Positions 10,760 through 19,391 are shown, numbered from the stretch's first letter. The stretch: 28,573 bases of DNA from Chara braunii (GCA_003427395.1 BFEA01000007.1:4792677-4821249), one strand, 5' to 3'. Numbers and translations are program-made. Notes: generated from the letters alone by a model not told the origin.

Positions 10760-11270
10760 GGAACCAGCGAAGTAACGTAGGGGACAGGGTAGTTTGCTCC
10801 TTGATCCACTTCAGAGTCGCATGATCTGAGAACACTTTGAAGTGGCATCCCAAAAGATAGTGCTTCCAATGGTCCAAAGCCATACACAAAGCATAGAGCT
10901 CGCGCATGTAGATGAAAGTGGCTACCTTGTCGTTGGGCATGCGTTTGCTGTAATATTCGAGCGGTCGTAGGCCATCGCCATCATCTTGCTGCAGCACTGC
11001 GCCGATTCCATACTGACTTGCATCCGTAGTAACTACGAATGTCAGTTTGGGATCTACAATGCGGAGTACTGAGTAACTTACCAAGGCTTCTTTCAAAGCT
11101 CGAAAGGCGTTCGTGCAAGCGGTGTCCCAAGAATAGGGAACATTTTTACCTGTCAACCGTGACAATGGACGAGCAACAATGGAGAAGCTGGGCACAAACT
11201 TTCGCTAGTATGACGCGAGACCAAGAAAAGAGCGCAGTTCACGAACGGTCACGGGCTGAGGCCAATTGCG
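10701..11270 (-). pseudogene. RNase H domain of pol (broken)
   Basis: RNase H removes the RNA strand during reverse transcription. The open part 10,701-11,195 has VTTDASQYGIGAVL with the first catalytic Asp, MRELYAL with the Glu, and a FSDHATLKW segment with a further Asp. This order is diagnostic of Ty3/gypsy RNase H. Upstream in the same frame is the RT-connecting RELRSFLGLASY segment, interrupted by TAG at 11,205-11,207. A frameshift near 11,265 separates this frame from RT, and another near 10,730 separates it from integrase. Confidence 0.92.
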
Positions 11271-12058
11271 TATGCCTCAGGTTCTAGGCTTGCAGCAGAC
11301 AAACGATGCCCAAGATAGATGACGCTATCCTTCCCAAACTCAGATTTCTCTAGGTTGAGATGGAGTTGCGTCTTCTTGAGGATAGTGAGCACTTCCACGA
11401 GGTGCTTGAGGTGTTCCTCCATGGATTTGTTGAAGATCAGTATATCATCGAGGTATATCACCACGAACCGGTCAATCTGTCCGCGGAGGACCTTGTCCAT
11501 GAGGGTTTGGAAGGTGGCCGGTGCGTTTGTGAGACCGAAGAGCATTATGGTAAACTCGTAAAGCCCATCACGTGTTTTGAACGCAGTCTTGTGCTGGTCC
11601 GCAGGATCGACTTCAATCTGGTGGTAGCTAGACTTGAGATCGATCTTGGAAAAGACCTTGCACCCACGTGCGGCATCAAGCAAGTCATCTATGCGGGGCA
11701 CTGGATAGGCGTTCTTTCTTGTGATGCGGTTTAGACCGCGATAGTCAATACACATGCGAAGCTTGCCTCCTTTCTTCGGAACAAACAAAATAGGAGCACC
11801 AAATTCAGACTCGCTAGGCTTGATCCGCCCTTTGTCAATCATTTCGTCAATCTGTCGTTGGAGTTCCTCCAACTCGCTGGGTCCCATTCGGTATACACAT
11901 CCCTTTGGAGGAACAACACCCTCGACCAACTCGATGGTGTGTTGGACCGATCGCGTGGGGACTCCACGTGGCTCGGTCAGAACTTCTGGGAACCGATTGA
12001 GCAGGTTTTGGATATTTGGTGGAACCGGTGGGGGTGGAGGATCAGCAAAGGGATCACC
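11249..12058 (-). pseudogene. Reverse transcriptase domain of Ty3/gypsy pol
   Basis: It copies the element's RNA into DNA. The frame is open from about 12,058, where a proline-rich protease-RT linker (DPPPPPVPPN) begins. Motifs in order are LRMCIDYRGLN, KIDLKSSYHQ (motif A Asp), LFGLTNAPATFQ and VIYLDDILIF with the catalytic Asp pair at 11,444-11,449, then LEKSEF and YLGH. All are hallmarks of Ty3/gypsy RT. The catalytic residues look intact and this is the longest unbroken piece of the element. The family's usual Pro before FGLTNAP is Leu here. The frame is lost near 11,265, just after YLGHRLS, so no full pol can be made. Confidence 0.97.
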
Positions 12059-12189
12059 TAGATCACAGGTCGCAGGTCGCGAATAGAGGCGACCGAATCT
12101 GAAGTAGGATCATTTGGTTTCGGCAAGTGTTTTGCAAGGCCACTTCCTTCATTCCCAAGTCCACTTTGCGTATCCCATGAGGTGACATA

Positions 12190-12240
12190 AAGTTAGCCAT
12201 AGCACCACAGTCAATCAAGACGTTTGAGAAGTTTGAAGAA
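12190..12240 (-). pseudogene. Retropepsin-like protease active-site remnant
   Basis: The minus strand encodes NVLIDCGAMANFMSP. It matches the active-site region of retroelement aspartic proteases (usually D-S/T-G-A), with Cys in place of Ser or Thr. The Asp-Cys-Gly-Ala codons are 12,201-12,212. Protease cuts the gag-pol polyprotein. A frameshift lies just upstream near 12,230-12,245, and the stretch down to the RT linker near 12,058 is not continuously open. Its position between the gag knuckle and RT is the expected one. Confidence 0.8.
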
Positions 12241-12458
12241 GATCAACTTCACTGTCCCTTGGGCACGCTGTTGTTTCATCTCAGCCCAATGCTCCAAGTG
12301 GTAGTGGAAGTCGACCGTCCCATACTCCTCCCAAGGCTCGACATACAAAACATTACACACTTCAGCCTTGGCTTCAGCGGATGACTGGGCTTCAAGGGAG
12401 GACTGCTGATTTGCATCAGATCCAGTCTCCCTTGTTGTAGAGTGTGCTGAAATCGACT

Positions 12459-14058
12459 CTACGCCCGGGTCGGGTTTCCCTGCAGCCTATAGCAATCCTG
12501 TACCTTATGGTTTGGTTTCTGGCAATGCAGGCACCCCCTTCTTGAGTCTACCTCGCCAGTTATGTTCAGTGATCCGGAGATCGACCCATAGTTTAGTGGT
12601 CGCATCCTCCGGTTTTGCTGGGATTTTGACTCCCTTGGGAAGTTGTACATAGTTCTTCCCCACATTCCGATTCGGTCCCCTTGCATTGGCAGTTTTTTTA
12701 AAGGCAGTTGATTTTTCTTCTTCTTGGTTTACATCAGACTCATGGGCTGACGAACAGGCTGTATCAGTGTCCTGTTCTTGGTCGTCACCAAGAGTGGGGT
12801 CATCTGCATCGACTTCCTCTTCAGCCTCCAGCAGGTCATGCACAGCAAAACGGCTGCTGCCTTTGAACCGCCTGCCGCCCATGGGCTTTTTGCTGCCCGT
12901 TGTGGAGACGAGGTCTATCGCCTCGAGACTGACTATGCCCTTCATCAGAGTGAACCAGTCAGTGTAACCAATGAAGTCCCTGCCTAGGCGATTTGTGAAG
13001 CTGGTGGGAACCGCGCCTTTGACCACATCCAAGCAAGATTGATCAGTCAGTTCTAATCCGGGTGTAGCAAACATCTTGCTGAGGTAAGTTTGGAGGCTTT
13101 TCATGGAGGCCGTCCACTTGCTGCGTTCGATTTTATCAAGCTGGCTTCGTGCCCTTGCTGCAACGTGTGGATCCATGTATTGCGCAATGAGGAGTTCCTC
13201 GAGAGAGGCAACCGGGGTGGCCTTAAGCCACCTTGTTAGTTCTATTTTGGGAAACCCAGCTTGCGTAGCTTGGACTTCTAGGAAGCCCCGCACAACCGGC
13301 TCGACATTCATTCCCATGATCACGGACTAGGTCTCGGGTTGAGTCCCCAGAACTTCGAAGTATGCCCTCATGGAGCTGATCCAGGATTCAATGTCCTCTT
13401 TGCCGTCGTACTTGGACGGTATTTGCACCGCCTTTCGGTCCACATAGGGACCAGCGTGGCTAGGCCCAGCACCTGCTGGTTCAGATCTTCGTGCTGCAGT
13501 AGTTGCAGAATTTCCTGCCTCGTTGCTTGTTACAGCAATAGCGGAATCTGCACCTGTTGCAGGTCCCGAGGGGTTTGCCATCACACTCAAGGAAGAAGTA
13601 GAAGAAGATACGGTAAGAGGGGCAAGGTTAGTTACAATTGCAGCTTCGGAACCAGGGGGCAGAGGAAGAGGATTGGCCGCTTGGGCTTGTCGCAGCGTAG
13701 CAACCTCTACCATCAAGTCACGGTACTTGCCGCTCATCTCAGTTAGATCCTCCTGAAGTGTCCGCAATTTTGCGAAGACGTCGGCAATCTGAGTGGTATG
13801 ATCTTCAAGGCTCCGGACTTTGACGATAGCGGTGAGTATGGACTGCAGTTGTTCCCCACACTGCTCTTTGGTCAACAAGGGGACAGTTTCCAAGATAGCC
13901 TCCTAACTTTTCAGCAGCAATTCCTTCCTCTCCTTCTCTGTCTCTTGTTCCCTTTTGATGGCACTATTTAGGAGTGCTTGCAGATACGGTTTCTCCGCAT
14001 CGATGGCTGCATCTAACAGGGCCTTCCACTGGACTGAGGTTAGCCGTGGCTGGGCCAT
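12459..14058 (-). pseudogene. Gag-like capsid/nucleocapsid protein (broken)
   Basis: Gag forms the particle that packages the element's RNA. The best start is the ATG at 14,056-14,058, giving a 51-residue lead before TAG at 13,903-13,905. The frame continues to TAG at 13,327-13,329, then again to about 12,545 without a shift. A charged helical N-terminal half with heptad-like Leu/Val spacing precedes a capsid-like stretch (RGFLEVQATQAGFP, then TRWLKATPVASLEELL). A CCHC knuckle, C-x2-C-x4-H-x4-C, lies at 12,492-12,533, one frame away. The shift coincides with a five-base G run on the minus strand (12,534-12,538). Downstream coding resumes in the original frame (EPWEEYGTVDFHYHLEHW) towards protease. 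The knuckle, position and length support gag; the capsid assignment is by context. Confidence 0.85.
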
Positions 14059-15040
14059 TTTCGGACCGTTGTCATCGGCAGGTGGATCAGAGAGACGCCA
14101 ATCAGCAAAAGAATCAATCAGACGCTCAAGAGGTACACTCCCCTTTTCGCTTGGACGAACACTCCGTTTCCCAGTCCTTGCCCGCCCCAGACGGTCACTT
14201 TCCCTCTCTTCCTTTTATCTCTCCCTCCTCTCTCTCTCTTCTTTCTGGTTGCGAGTCTCCACAAGCATCGAAAATGAACTCAGAGAAACAGATTGAAAAG
14301 CTCAGAGAACTCTTAGTCGGAGCAACATTTCATTTGGACTTAGAGAGCAGCAAATCAAAGAAAAGCAAACAAATTCACATGAGTGGTCTGATTCAGCGAC
14401 CCAGTCTGATCAGACTGCATACGAGTTCCTCTCGAGTTGAGTCTGACCAGCTGCGTGACGGTGCAGCAAATCAGACAACGAGTGACTAAATGCAACAATG
14501 GAGAATTGAGTGGTGTACAGGGTGCGAGTCGAGCCACGGACGGTGCAATCCAAAAGCATGTGAAACGTCTCAGCCGAGATCCCCTCGGCTGTGGGTGCCC
14601 TAATCCAAGAAGAATGAACTTCGTATCTCAGTCAGGAAGACAATGGACTACTGCCTAACAGATTTGGGTCCAAAGGGCTCTTCTTGTTTGGGCCCAGCCC
14701 CACTAGGTCCCAGAGGTCCCACTTAGGCTGCAACCAGGTCCCAACCAAAAGGAGTCCCACGTGGACTAAGTTTCTGCCTCTACCATCCCGGAACAAATTT
14801 CAACTTCCGGCAGAACCTACAGACTACAACCGTTTAGAGACGAAAAGACAAAGCACTGTCGAAAGAATCGACATTCAAATCAAGATACTTTGTTTCTCCA
14901 TCCGTCAGGTGAGTAGGTAGATCACACACATTCAATCACACAATCAAGACCACAGAGGAGTAGGAAAAGAAACCCAGAGTAACCCCAGCAGGACAATCCG
15001 TATCATGTACTCATACATGGGCATCCCGTAGGTGCACGAC

Positions 15041-15049
15041 ACTTACCTG
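15041..15049 (-). promoter_or_regulatory. Consensus 5' splice site in the leader
   Basis: The minus strand reads CAGGTAAGT, a full match to the eukaryotic splice-donor consensus, in the element's sense orientation between primer site and gag. It could allow a spliced subgenomic RNA. Use of the site is not shown. Confidence 0.4.
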
Positions 15050-15110
15050 AGTGGCCTTGAGCTTCGAGATGAATATAACTCACCCCCCTCTCATGTGATC
15101 CTCCTGACCC

Positions 15111-15491
15111 CTCTAACGCCACCCCTACACTAGTGTCCTATCTCCTAGGAGGGTCCGACTCCAACACCAAAGTGCAACNNNNNNNNNNNNNNNNNNNNNN
15201 NNNNNNNNNNNNNNNNNNNNNNNNNNNNNNNNNNNNNNNNNNNNNNNNNNNNNNNNNNNNNNNNNNNNNNNNNNNNNNNNNNNNNNNNNNNNNNNNNNNN
15301 NNNNNNNNNNNNNNNNNNNNNNNNNNNNNNNNNNNNNNNNNNNNNNNNNNNNNNNNNNNNNNNNNNNNNNNNNNNNNNNNNNNNNNNNNNNNNNNNNNNN
15401 NNNNNNNNNNNNNNNNNNNNNNNCTCTAACGCCACCCCTACACTAGTGTCCTATCTCCTAGGAGGGTCCGACTCCAACACCAAAGTGCAAC
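15111..15491. repeat. Identical 68-bp repeat on both sides of the assembly gap
   Basis: The 68 bases 15,111-15,178 just before the Ns reappear as 15,424-15,491 just after them, identical by eye (both start CTCTAACGCC and end AAAGTGCAAC). This is either a true tandem repeat or one locus placed twice because two contigs overlapped. Confidence 0.93.
15179..15423. other. Assembly gap (245 N)
   Basis: Unknown bases. Apparent open frames through the gap have no meaning. Confidence 1.
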
Positions 15492-15730
15492 GCCGGATCC
15501 CCCGTCGATGCTGAAGAAGGAAGTAGCAACTTGCAGTCCGTAGATGCTGAGTGGCCGCTGACCCTCAAGCTCGCCCACTTGACGGCAGCCCTTAAGTTGC
15601 CAAGTGTCTCTCTTGAATCAGATTCCAGGTGTGAGGGCATATCACTGTCGCCTCTCTCAAATTGCCGCATGAAGTCTCCTCGAAATGTCACGCCACCCGA
15701 ATCTCACTCTCACGCAAATGACCTAACCAG

Positions 15731-15764
15731 GTGGGGGCAGCTTCCCTTAGCTACGCTGCCCCAC
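15731..15764 (-). other. Leader hairpin near the primer site
   Basis: GTGGGGGCAGC and GCTGCCCCAC form 10-bp arms, with one bulged G, around a 13-base loop. It lies about 100 bases from the primer site inside the leader, where RNA packaging or dimerisation elements are typically found. Function is inferred only from place and pairing. Confidence 0.6.
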
Positions 15765-15778
15765 TTCCCTTACATCCA

Positions 15779-15825
15779 ACCCTAACCCTAAGTGTTGCCC
15801 TCAACCACTTAGGTTAGTGTTAGGG
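15779..15825 (-). other. Leader hairpin with telomere-like arms
   Basis: An arm with two CCCTAA units pairs across an 11-base loop with CACTTAGGTTAGTGTTAGGG, which has a few extra bases. The CCCTAA/TTAGGG resemblance is short and more likely a by-product of the pairing than a telomere remnant. Confidence 0.55.
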
Positions 15826-15860
15826 CAGCAAAGTCAACTCTCACCGGCAAGTAGAATCCG

Positions 15861-15872
15861 GTCTGATACCAA
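15861..15872 (-). promoter_or_regulatory. Primer-binding site of the Ty3/gypsy element
   Basis: The minus strand reads TTGGTATCAGAC directly after the 5' LTR end. Ten to eleven bases match the complement of the initiator tRNA-Met 3' end (TGGTATCAGAGC), with one spacer T. Its place next to the LTR CA end fixes the element's orientation. Confidence 0.9.
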
Positions 15873-15978
15873 TGTTATGCCCCTGACCAATTTCGAGATA
15901 CCCATCCATCAGATGGTACAATGCCGTCCAATTGCAGAAAGAAATGAATGAACTTGAGAGGAGGGAGAGGATTAGAAG

Positions 15979-16013
<35 letters not shown>

Positions 16014-16453
16014 AAGAAGAAGAAGATGATGCACACCAGCATAGACAGATTACAAGGCTCTTCTTCTTCACCCAACAATCTCCTCCTCCTTATCTCCCCC
16101 TTCTCTTATTCACACAAGAAATAATAATACAATGTTGAATGGCTGATCCAGAATCAATGTCCGAAGCCCTCTTCTACTGCCGGCATCACTTGAGGTCCAC
16201 CATAGCCATGGCCGCCTCTTCCTCCCTTCATCATCATAGGCCGAGGCTATGGCGGATTACTAGGCCTTGCCCAGATGCCCAAAGGACAACCCAAAGCAGC
16301 TATGGCTGCTCCAACTCAGGCCGTCATGCCCGACTCTGCCTCGAAGCTTCTTGGTGTAGCTCTCCCCAGTTGGGGACTCCCTGCTGCAGTGCCCACCAAG
16401 GTGATGAAGATGGTTGCCACCATAGCCAGGTAAGTACCCCTGGCTATGGTTCT
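15873..16453 (-). repeat. 5' LTR of the Ty3/gypsy element, truncated at its outer end
   Basis: It starts TGTTATG on the plus strand (CATAACA at the minus-strand LTR end) and matches the 3' LTR up to CCCTGGC near 16,453. Similarity then stops abruptly, so about 740 bases of the outer (U3) part seen at 8,364-9,105 are missing. It contains an expanded GAA tract (about 15,974-16,008) and an 84-bp segment absent from the 3' LTR. Without U3 this copy would lack its own promoter. Confidence 0.85.
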
Positions 16454-16533
16454 GGCATACATCTGATGTTAGCAGGTTGAAGAGTCCTAATGGGAAAAGG
16501 AAAACCATATGGCTGTTGTTGTATGCCAGAACC
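16419..16533. repeat. Two overlapping perfect inverted repeats at the LTR truncation point
   Basis: The first pair is ACCATAGCCAGG (16,419-16,430) with CCTGGCTATGGT (16,439-16,450), 12 bases each, 8-base loop. The second is TGGTTCTGGCATAC (16,447-16,460) with GTATGCCAGAACCA (16,520-16,533), 14 bases each. They share four bases. The first straddles the point where similarity to the other LTR ends, which suggests the break arose by a fold-back or template-switch event. Confidence 0.88.
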
Positions 16534-17371
16534 AGACGGCTTTAGTGATGTTAGCAAGCAATGAACCAAAGCTGCACTCATCTGATCGCTGCACATTTTT
16601 GTGCCGGTGGTAGGAGTGTTTTCTGAGTGTGTGTGCGGTGCAGCAATTGATTGGGCGGGAGGGTGAGATATGCAACCCTCCAAGGCTGTGGTATTGGGTT
16701 TGTCCCAGACTTTGGTATTTTACCCACGGAACTTCAAACCGGCTCTTTTGGGGCTGAGATCGAGAAGTTTCATGCATCTCATCGCAGGCTCCGGTCTAGG
16801 ATCTGTCTTGAACCACCAGTGCCCCTGAAGCAAATTTGTTGGGTTTTGCCTTCGTTTTTCGTCCTAGACCCCTTGTCGCAGTCTCGGATACTGAAGGTTT
16901 AGTTCTTAGTTTGAGTGGCGCTGCATACATTTTGGCCACAGAGCGGCATAAAGTAGTGGGAAAATACTGCATGACGTGGCATCTATTCTGTTTGTGTCTG
17001 AATCTGTCGTCGATTTGCTTATGGCACAAAACGGGGGCACAACTGGAGCACAACGGACCCACAACTACTTGGTAACGGTACTGGAATAAGTGGTGAACAA
17101 GTTGTGCAGGAGTGGCACACGAGTGGACATGTGATCCACAGCTGCTGGACACTGCCGCCCAACCGCTGCACAATTGGCAACAAAAAATGGATCGCTGACC
17201 CAAAAGGTTTTGGTCTTACTGGTAGCAGCAGGGAACACAGATATATGTAGAAGCTAAAGTGGTGCTTGAAACGACCAGGGTTTTGCCCAACCCAAGGATC
17301 GTTGCAGTGATTAAACAACCGGTTTGCCTAACGGAAGGAACAAAACAATTTTGAGCCCGAAACTTAACTCC
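16534..17371. other. Unassigned stretch, no supported gene
   Basis: Open frames up to 135 codons (minus, 16,796-17,203) have no recognisable domain. No repeat copies elsewhere in the window were noticed. Confidence 0.4.
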
Positions 17372-17522
17372 TACAAACTTCGATTGGAATGTGCATCTCG
17401 GTTTTGGCGTAAATATTTTTTTTTTATGGGGCAATGTTCGGCAAACCTAGGTTACCAGACTGACCTGGAACCACTTGTTCGGCCCCGCGAAAAAAAGAAA
17501 GAAAAAAAAGCTGATATATATA

Positions 17523-17795
17523 TGTGACGATATATATATCGTATATATAACCGACAGTCTGTAGAGTTTTCCATCTGGTGTGGGTGAGTGATAGTCTACT
17601 TTGATTTTGGTTAAGGTAGATTATCATTTACAGTGTAATCAGTGAGGGGATTCTGCAGACTGTTGAGGGTTCGGCCTCCTGATGAGTCGGTGAAACTCCG
17701 ACGAAACAGTTTGTCACAGCCCCTCGTTTGTTGTCCTCTTCTCTCTCTCTGCCTACGGTTTACCGGGCAGTTCTATTTGTGACGATATATATATA
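17523..17795 (+). mobile_element. Small hammerhead-bearing insert flanked by direct repeats
   Basis: The segment absent from the sister repeat unit is bordered by TGTGACGATATATATAT at 17,523-17,539 and again at about 17,778-17,794, 255 bases apart. The inside has no open frame of note and carries one type III hammerhead. Small non-coding plant retroelements with hammerheads (retrozymes) replicate through RNA circles. Size and content invite the comparison, but LTRs, primer site and polypurine tract typical of retrozymes are not evident here. An alternative is a single satellite-like monomer. Confidence 0.5.
17655..17714 (+). ncRNA. Type III hammerhead ribozyme
   Basis: Self-cleaving RNA; every core position is present. 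Stem III is 17,655-17,663 paired with 17,706-17,714, nine pairs including two G-U. The cleavage triplet GUU ends at 17,664, so cutting is predicted after that base. Stem I is GAGG/CCUC (17,665-17,668 with 17,675-17,678) with a six-base loop. The conserved CUGAUGA is 17,679-17,685. Stem II is GUCGG/CCGAC (17,686-17,690 with 17,698-17,702) with a seven-base loop, and the conserved GAAA is 17,703-17,706. Stem III is the open stem, so this is type III, the class in plant retrozymes and viroid-like RNAs. GUU is a permitted but often slower site than GUC. All paired positions are seen; activity is inferred. Confidence 0.9.
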
Positions 17796-18420
17796 TTTTT
17801 TTTGATTGGGTAAAGAATTTTGGTGTGACCCTAAGGTGAAAGTGGTTTTGTGTGCCAGGATTCAGTACCTCGGTCAGTTGGGAAAATGCCCCTCCCACCC
17901 TAAGTGAAGGCAGGCCTGCAATAGGTGAGGACTGGCCCCGATGAGTGGAATGAGTGATTGCTCAACACGTGCAGCATCTTCAACTAACCGGTAGGCCCAG
18001 TCTACAAGCTAGTCCTAGATGCTGGGTCTACAAACTTCGATTGGAATGTGCATCTCGGTTTTGGCATAAATATTTTTTTTTTATCGGGCAAAGTTCGGCA
18101 AACCTAGGTTACCAGACTGACCTGGAACCACTTGTTCAGCCCCGCCAAAAAAAGAAAGAAAAATAAGTTGATATAAATATATTATTTTTCTTTCGATTTG
18201 GTAAAGAATTTTGGTGTGACCCTAAGGCGAAAGTGGTTTTGTGTGCCAGGATTCAGCACCTCGGTCAGTCAGGAAAAGGCCCCTCCCACCCTAAGTGAAG
18301 GCAGGCCTGCAAAAGGTGAGGACTGGCCCCGATGAGCGGAATGAGTGGTTGCTACACACGTGCAGCATCTTCAACTAACCGGTAGGCCCAGTCTACAAGC
18401 TAGTCCTAGATGCTGGGTCT

Positions 18421-19391
18421 CATGCAGATTCTGGAGGGGCCAGGGCGCAGGAAACTGGGAAAGGGCGCAGCTTGGGCTCAGTGCCCTCGGCCTCTCCAGC
18501 GCCCGGCTCAGCGTCCTCGACCTCTCCAGCCAGCACAAATAAGACTGGAGGGCGTCCTGCATCGACACATTCGGGCAGTCAGGCAATGCGGCAGCACTGC
18601 TCGACGCTTGCTCCCGAGGACGAAGCTCAGCGGTGGCAGCGAGGTGGAAAAGGAGGGAGAGCGGCAGCCATAGCCGGGCTGCTCGTTCTATAGCCGGTGG
18701 TGACGTAGCGGAGGTCCTTGGTGAAACAGGGATTGAGAGAAAGAAGAGAGGCAGTGTGACGAGGCACGTGCCTGGTGTTGATTAAGGCAGGCTGTTCGAT
18801 GAGAGTCTTCAAGTGGCATTGGGATGACGACACGTGGACAAGTTGCTGACATAGATAGACTAGTATGATAGGAGATGTAGGAGGTGGAGTTGGTACAGCC
18901 GCCTGTAGGAGGGTTACATTATCTTTGTAGAGGAGTTGGATTTTTTTCTTCTTTCTTTAATTTGACAAAGGAAACCATTGCCACTAGCACTTCGTAATTA
19001 TGATTTTTTTTTTGGTCGACAACCAGCGGAGCTGTTTTTAAAAATTTTATTAAAGTAATTACTAATTACAACTATTGACTTTTGGAAAATCCATATACCT
19101 ATTATAATAATTATACCCTTCAAAAAAAGTTCAAATTCACAAGTCCCATTGGTTGAAAAGAATCACAAACTTTTTGGCTTTCTGTCGGTTTTTTAACCTT
19201 TTTTTTTTTTTTTTCGTCTCCAACAATTAGAATTAAGAATTGACAAAGTTGGGCTACTCAGAAGAGTTAGAACTTTGCACAATCCTTTAGTACACCGCTG
19301 GGATCTGGTAGGTCAACCGTATGATTATGCTCTGTTTACACCGGTTAGCGTTTCTGAATAGGATTGGGCCGGAGCAGTGGTGTTTGAATGC
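18421..19391. other. Unassigned stretch, AT-rich in its right half
   Basis: 18,421-18,700 is GC-rich with a CTCTCCAGC-type repeated word, and open frames there look compositional. From about 18,950 the sequence is AT-rich with several T-runs, the longest at about 19,199-19,214. No gene is seen. Confidence 0.4.

Larger units (their letters stand above)
14059..15860 (-). other. Untranslated leader of the Ty3/gypsy element, with an N gap
   Basis: About 1.8 kb lie between the primer site and gag, including 245 unknown bases. No gene is seen. Features are a consensus splice donor on the sense (minus) strand at 15,041-15,049, two hairpins close to the primer site, and CT-rich plus-strand sequence near 14,200-14,245. 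Retroelement leaders commonly carry packaging and dimerisation signals, so structured sequence here is plausible. Confidence 0.65.
7900..16453 (-). mobile_element. Degenerate Ty3/gypsy chromovirus-like LTR retrotransposon
   Basis: Reading the minus strand from 16,453 down, the parts come in Ty3/gypsy order. They are 5' LTR (truncated), initiator tRNA-Met primer site, leader, gag with CCHC knuckle, protease, RT with YLDD, RNase H, integrase with HHCC and DD35E-type core, C-terminal chromodomain, polypurine tract and 3' LTR. Integrase after RNase H defines Ty3/gypsy rather than copia, and the chromodomain suggests the chromovirus branch. The shared parts of the two LTRs differ at roughly 19 bases over about 450 aligned, by my eye count, so the insertion is not recent. 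Multiple stops and indels mean it cannot encode its own proteins. No target-site duplication can be shown because the 5' LTR lacks its outer end. Confidence 0.93.
17372..18420. repeat. Two-copy tandem repeat; copy one carries an insert
   Basis: Unit one (17,372-18,028) and unit two (18,029-18,420) share a left block (TACAAACTTCGATTGGAATG, then CAAACCTAGGTTACCAGACT). They also share a right block (TAAAGAATTTTGGTGTGACC through CTAGATGCTGGGTCT). The units abut exactly at the repeated TGCTGGGTCT boundary. Unit one is longer by about 265 bases because of the hammerhead-bearing insert. No coding frame is conserved across both copies. Confidence 0.93.

Noticed and set aside
9309-14058. Stop-codon readthrough or recoding to explain the in-frame TAG codons
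   Set aside because: Stops are of all three kinds, frameshifts are also present, a catalytic residue is changed, and one TAG is AAG in the duplicated copy. Decay explains all of these.
15776-15828. Interstitial telomere repeat
   Set aside because: Only two CCCTAA units are present, and they are part of a hairpin in a retrotransposon leader.
8142-16480. Similar plus-strand frames starting MADPESMSE in both LTRs
   Set aside because: They lie in non-coding LTR sequence antisense to the element. The frame is not kept downstream and similarity is explained by LTR duplication.
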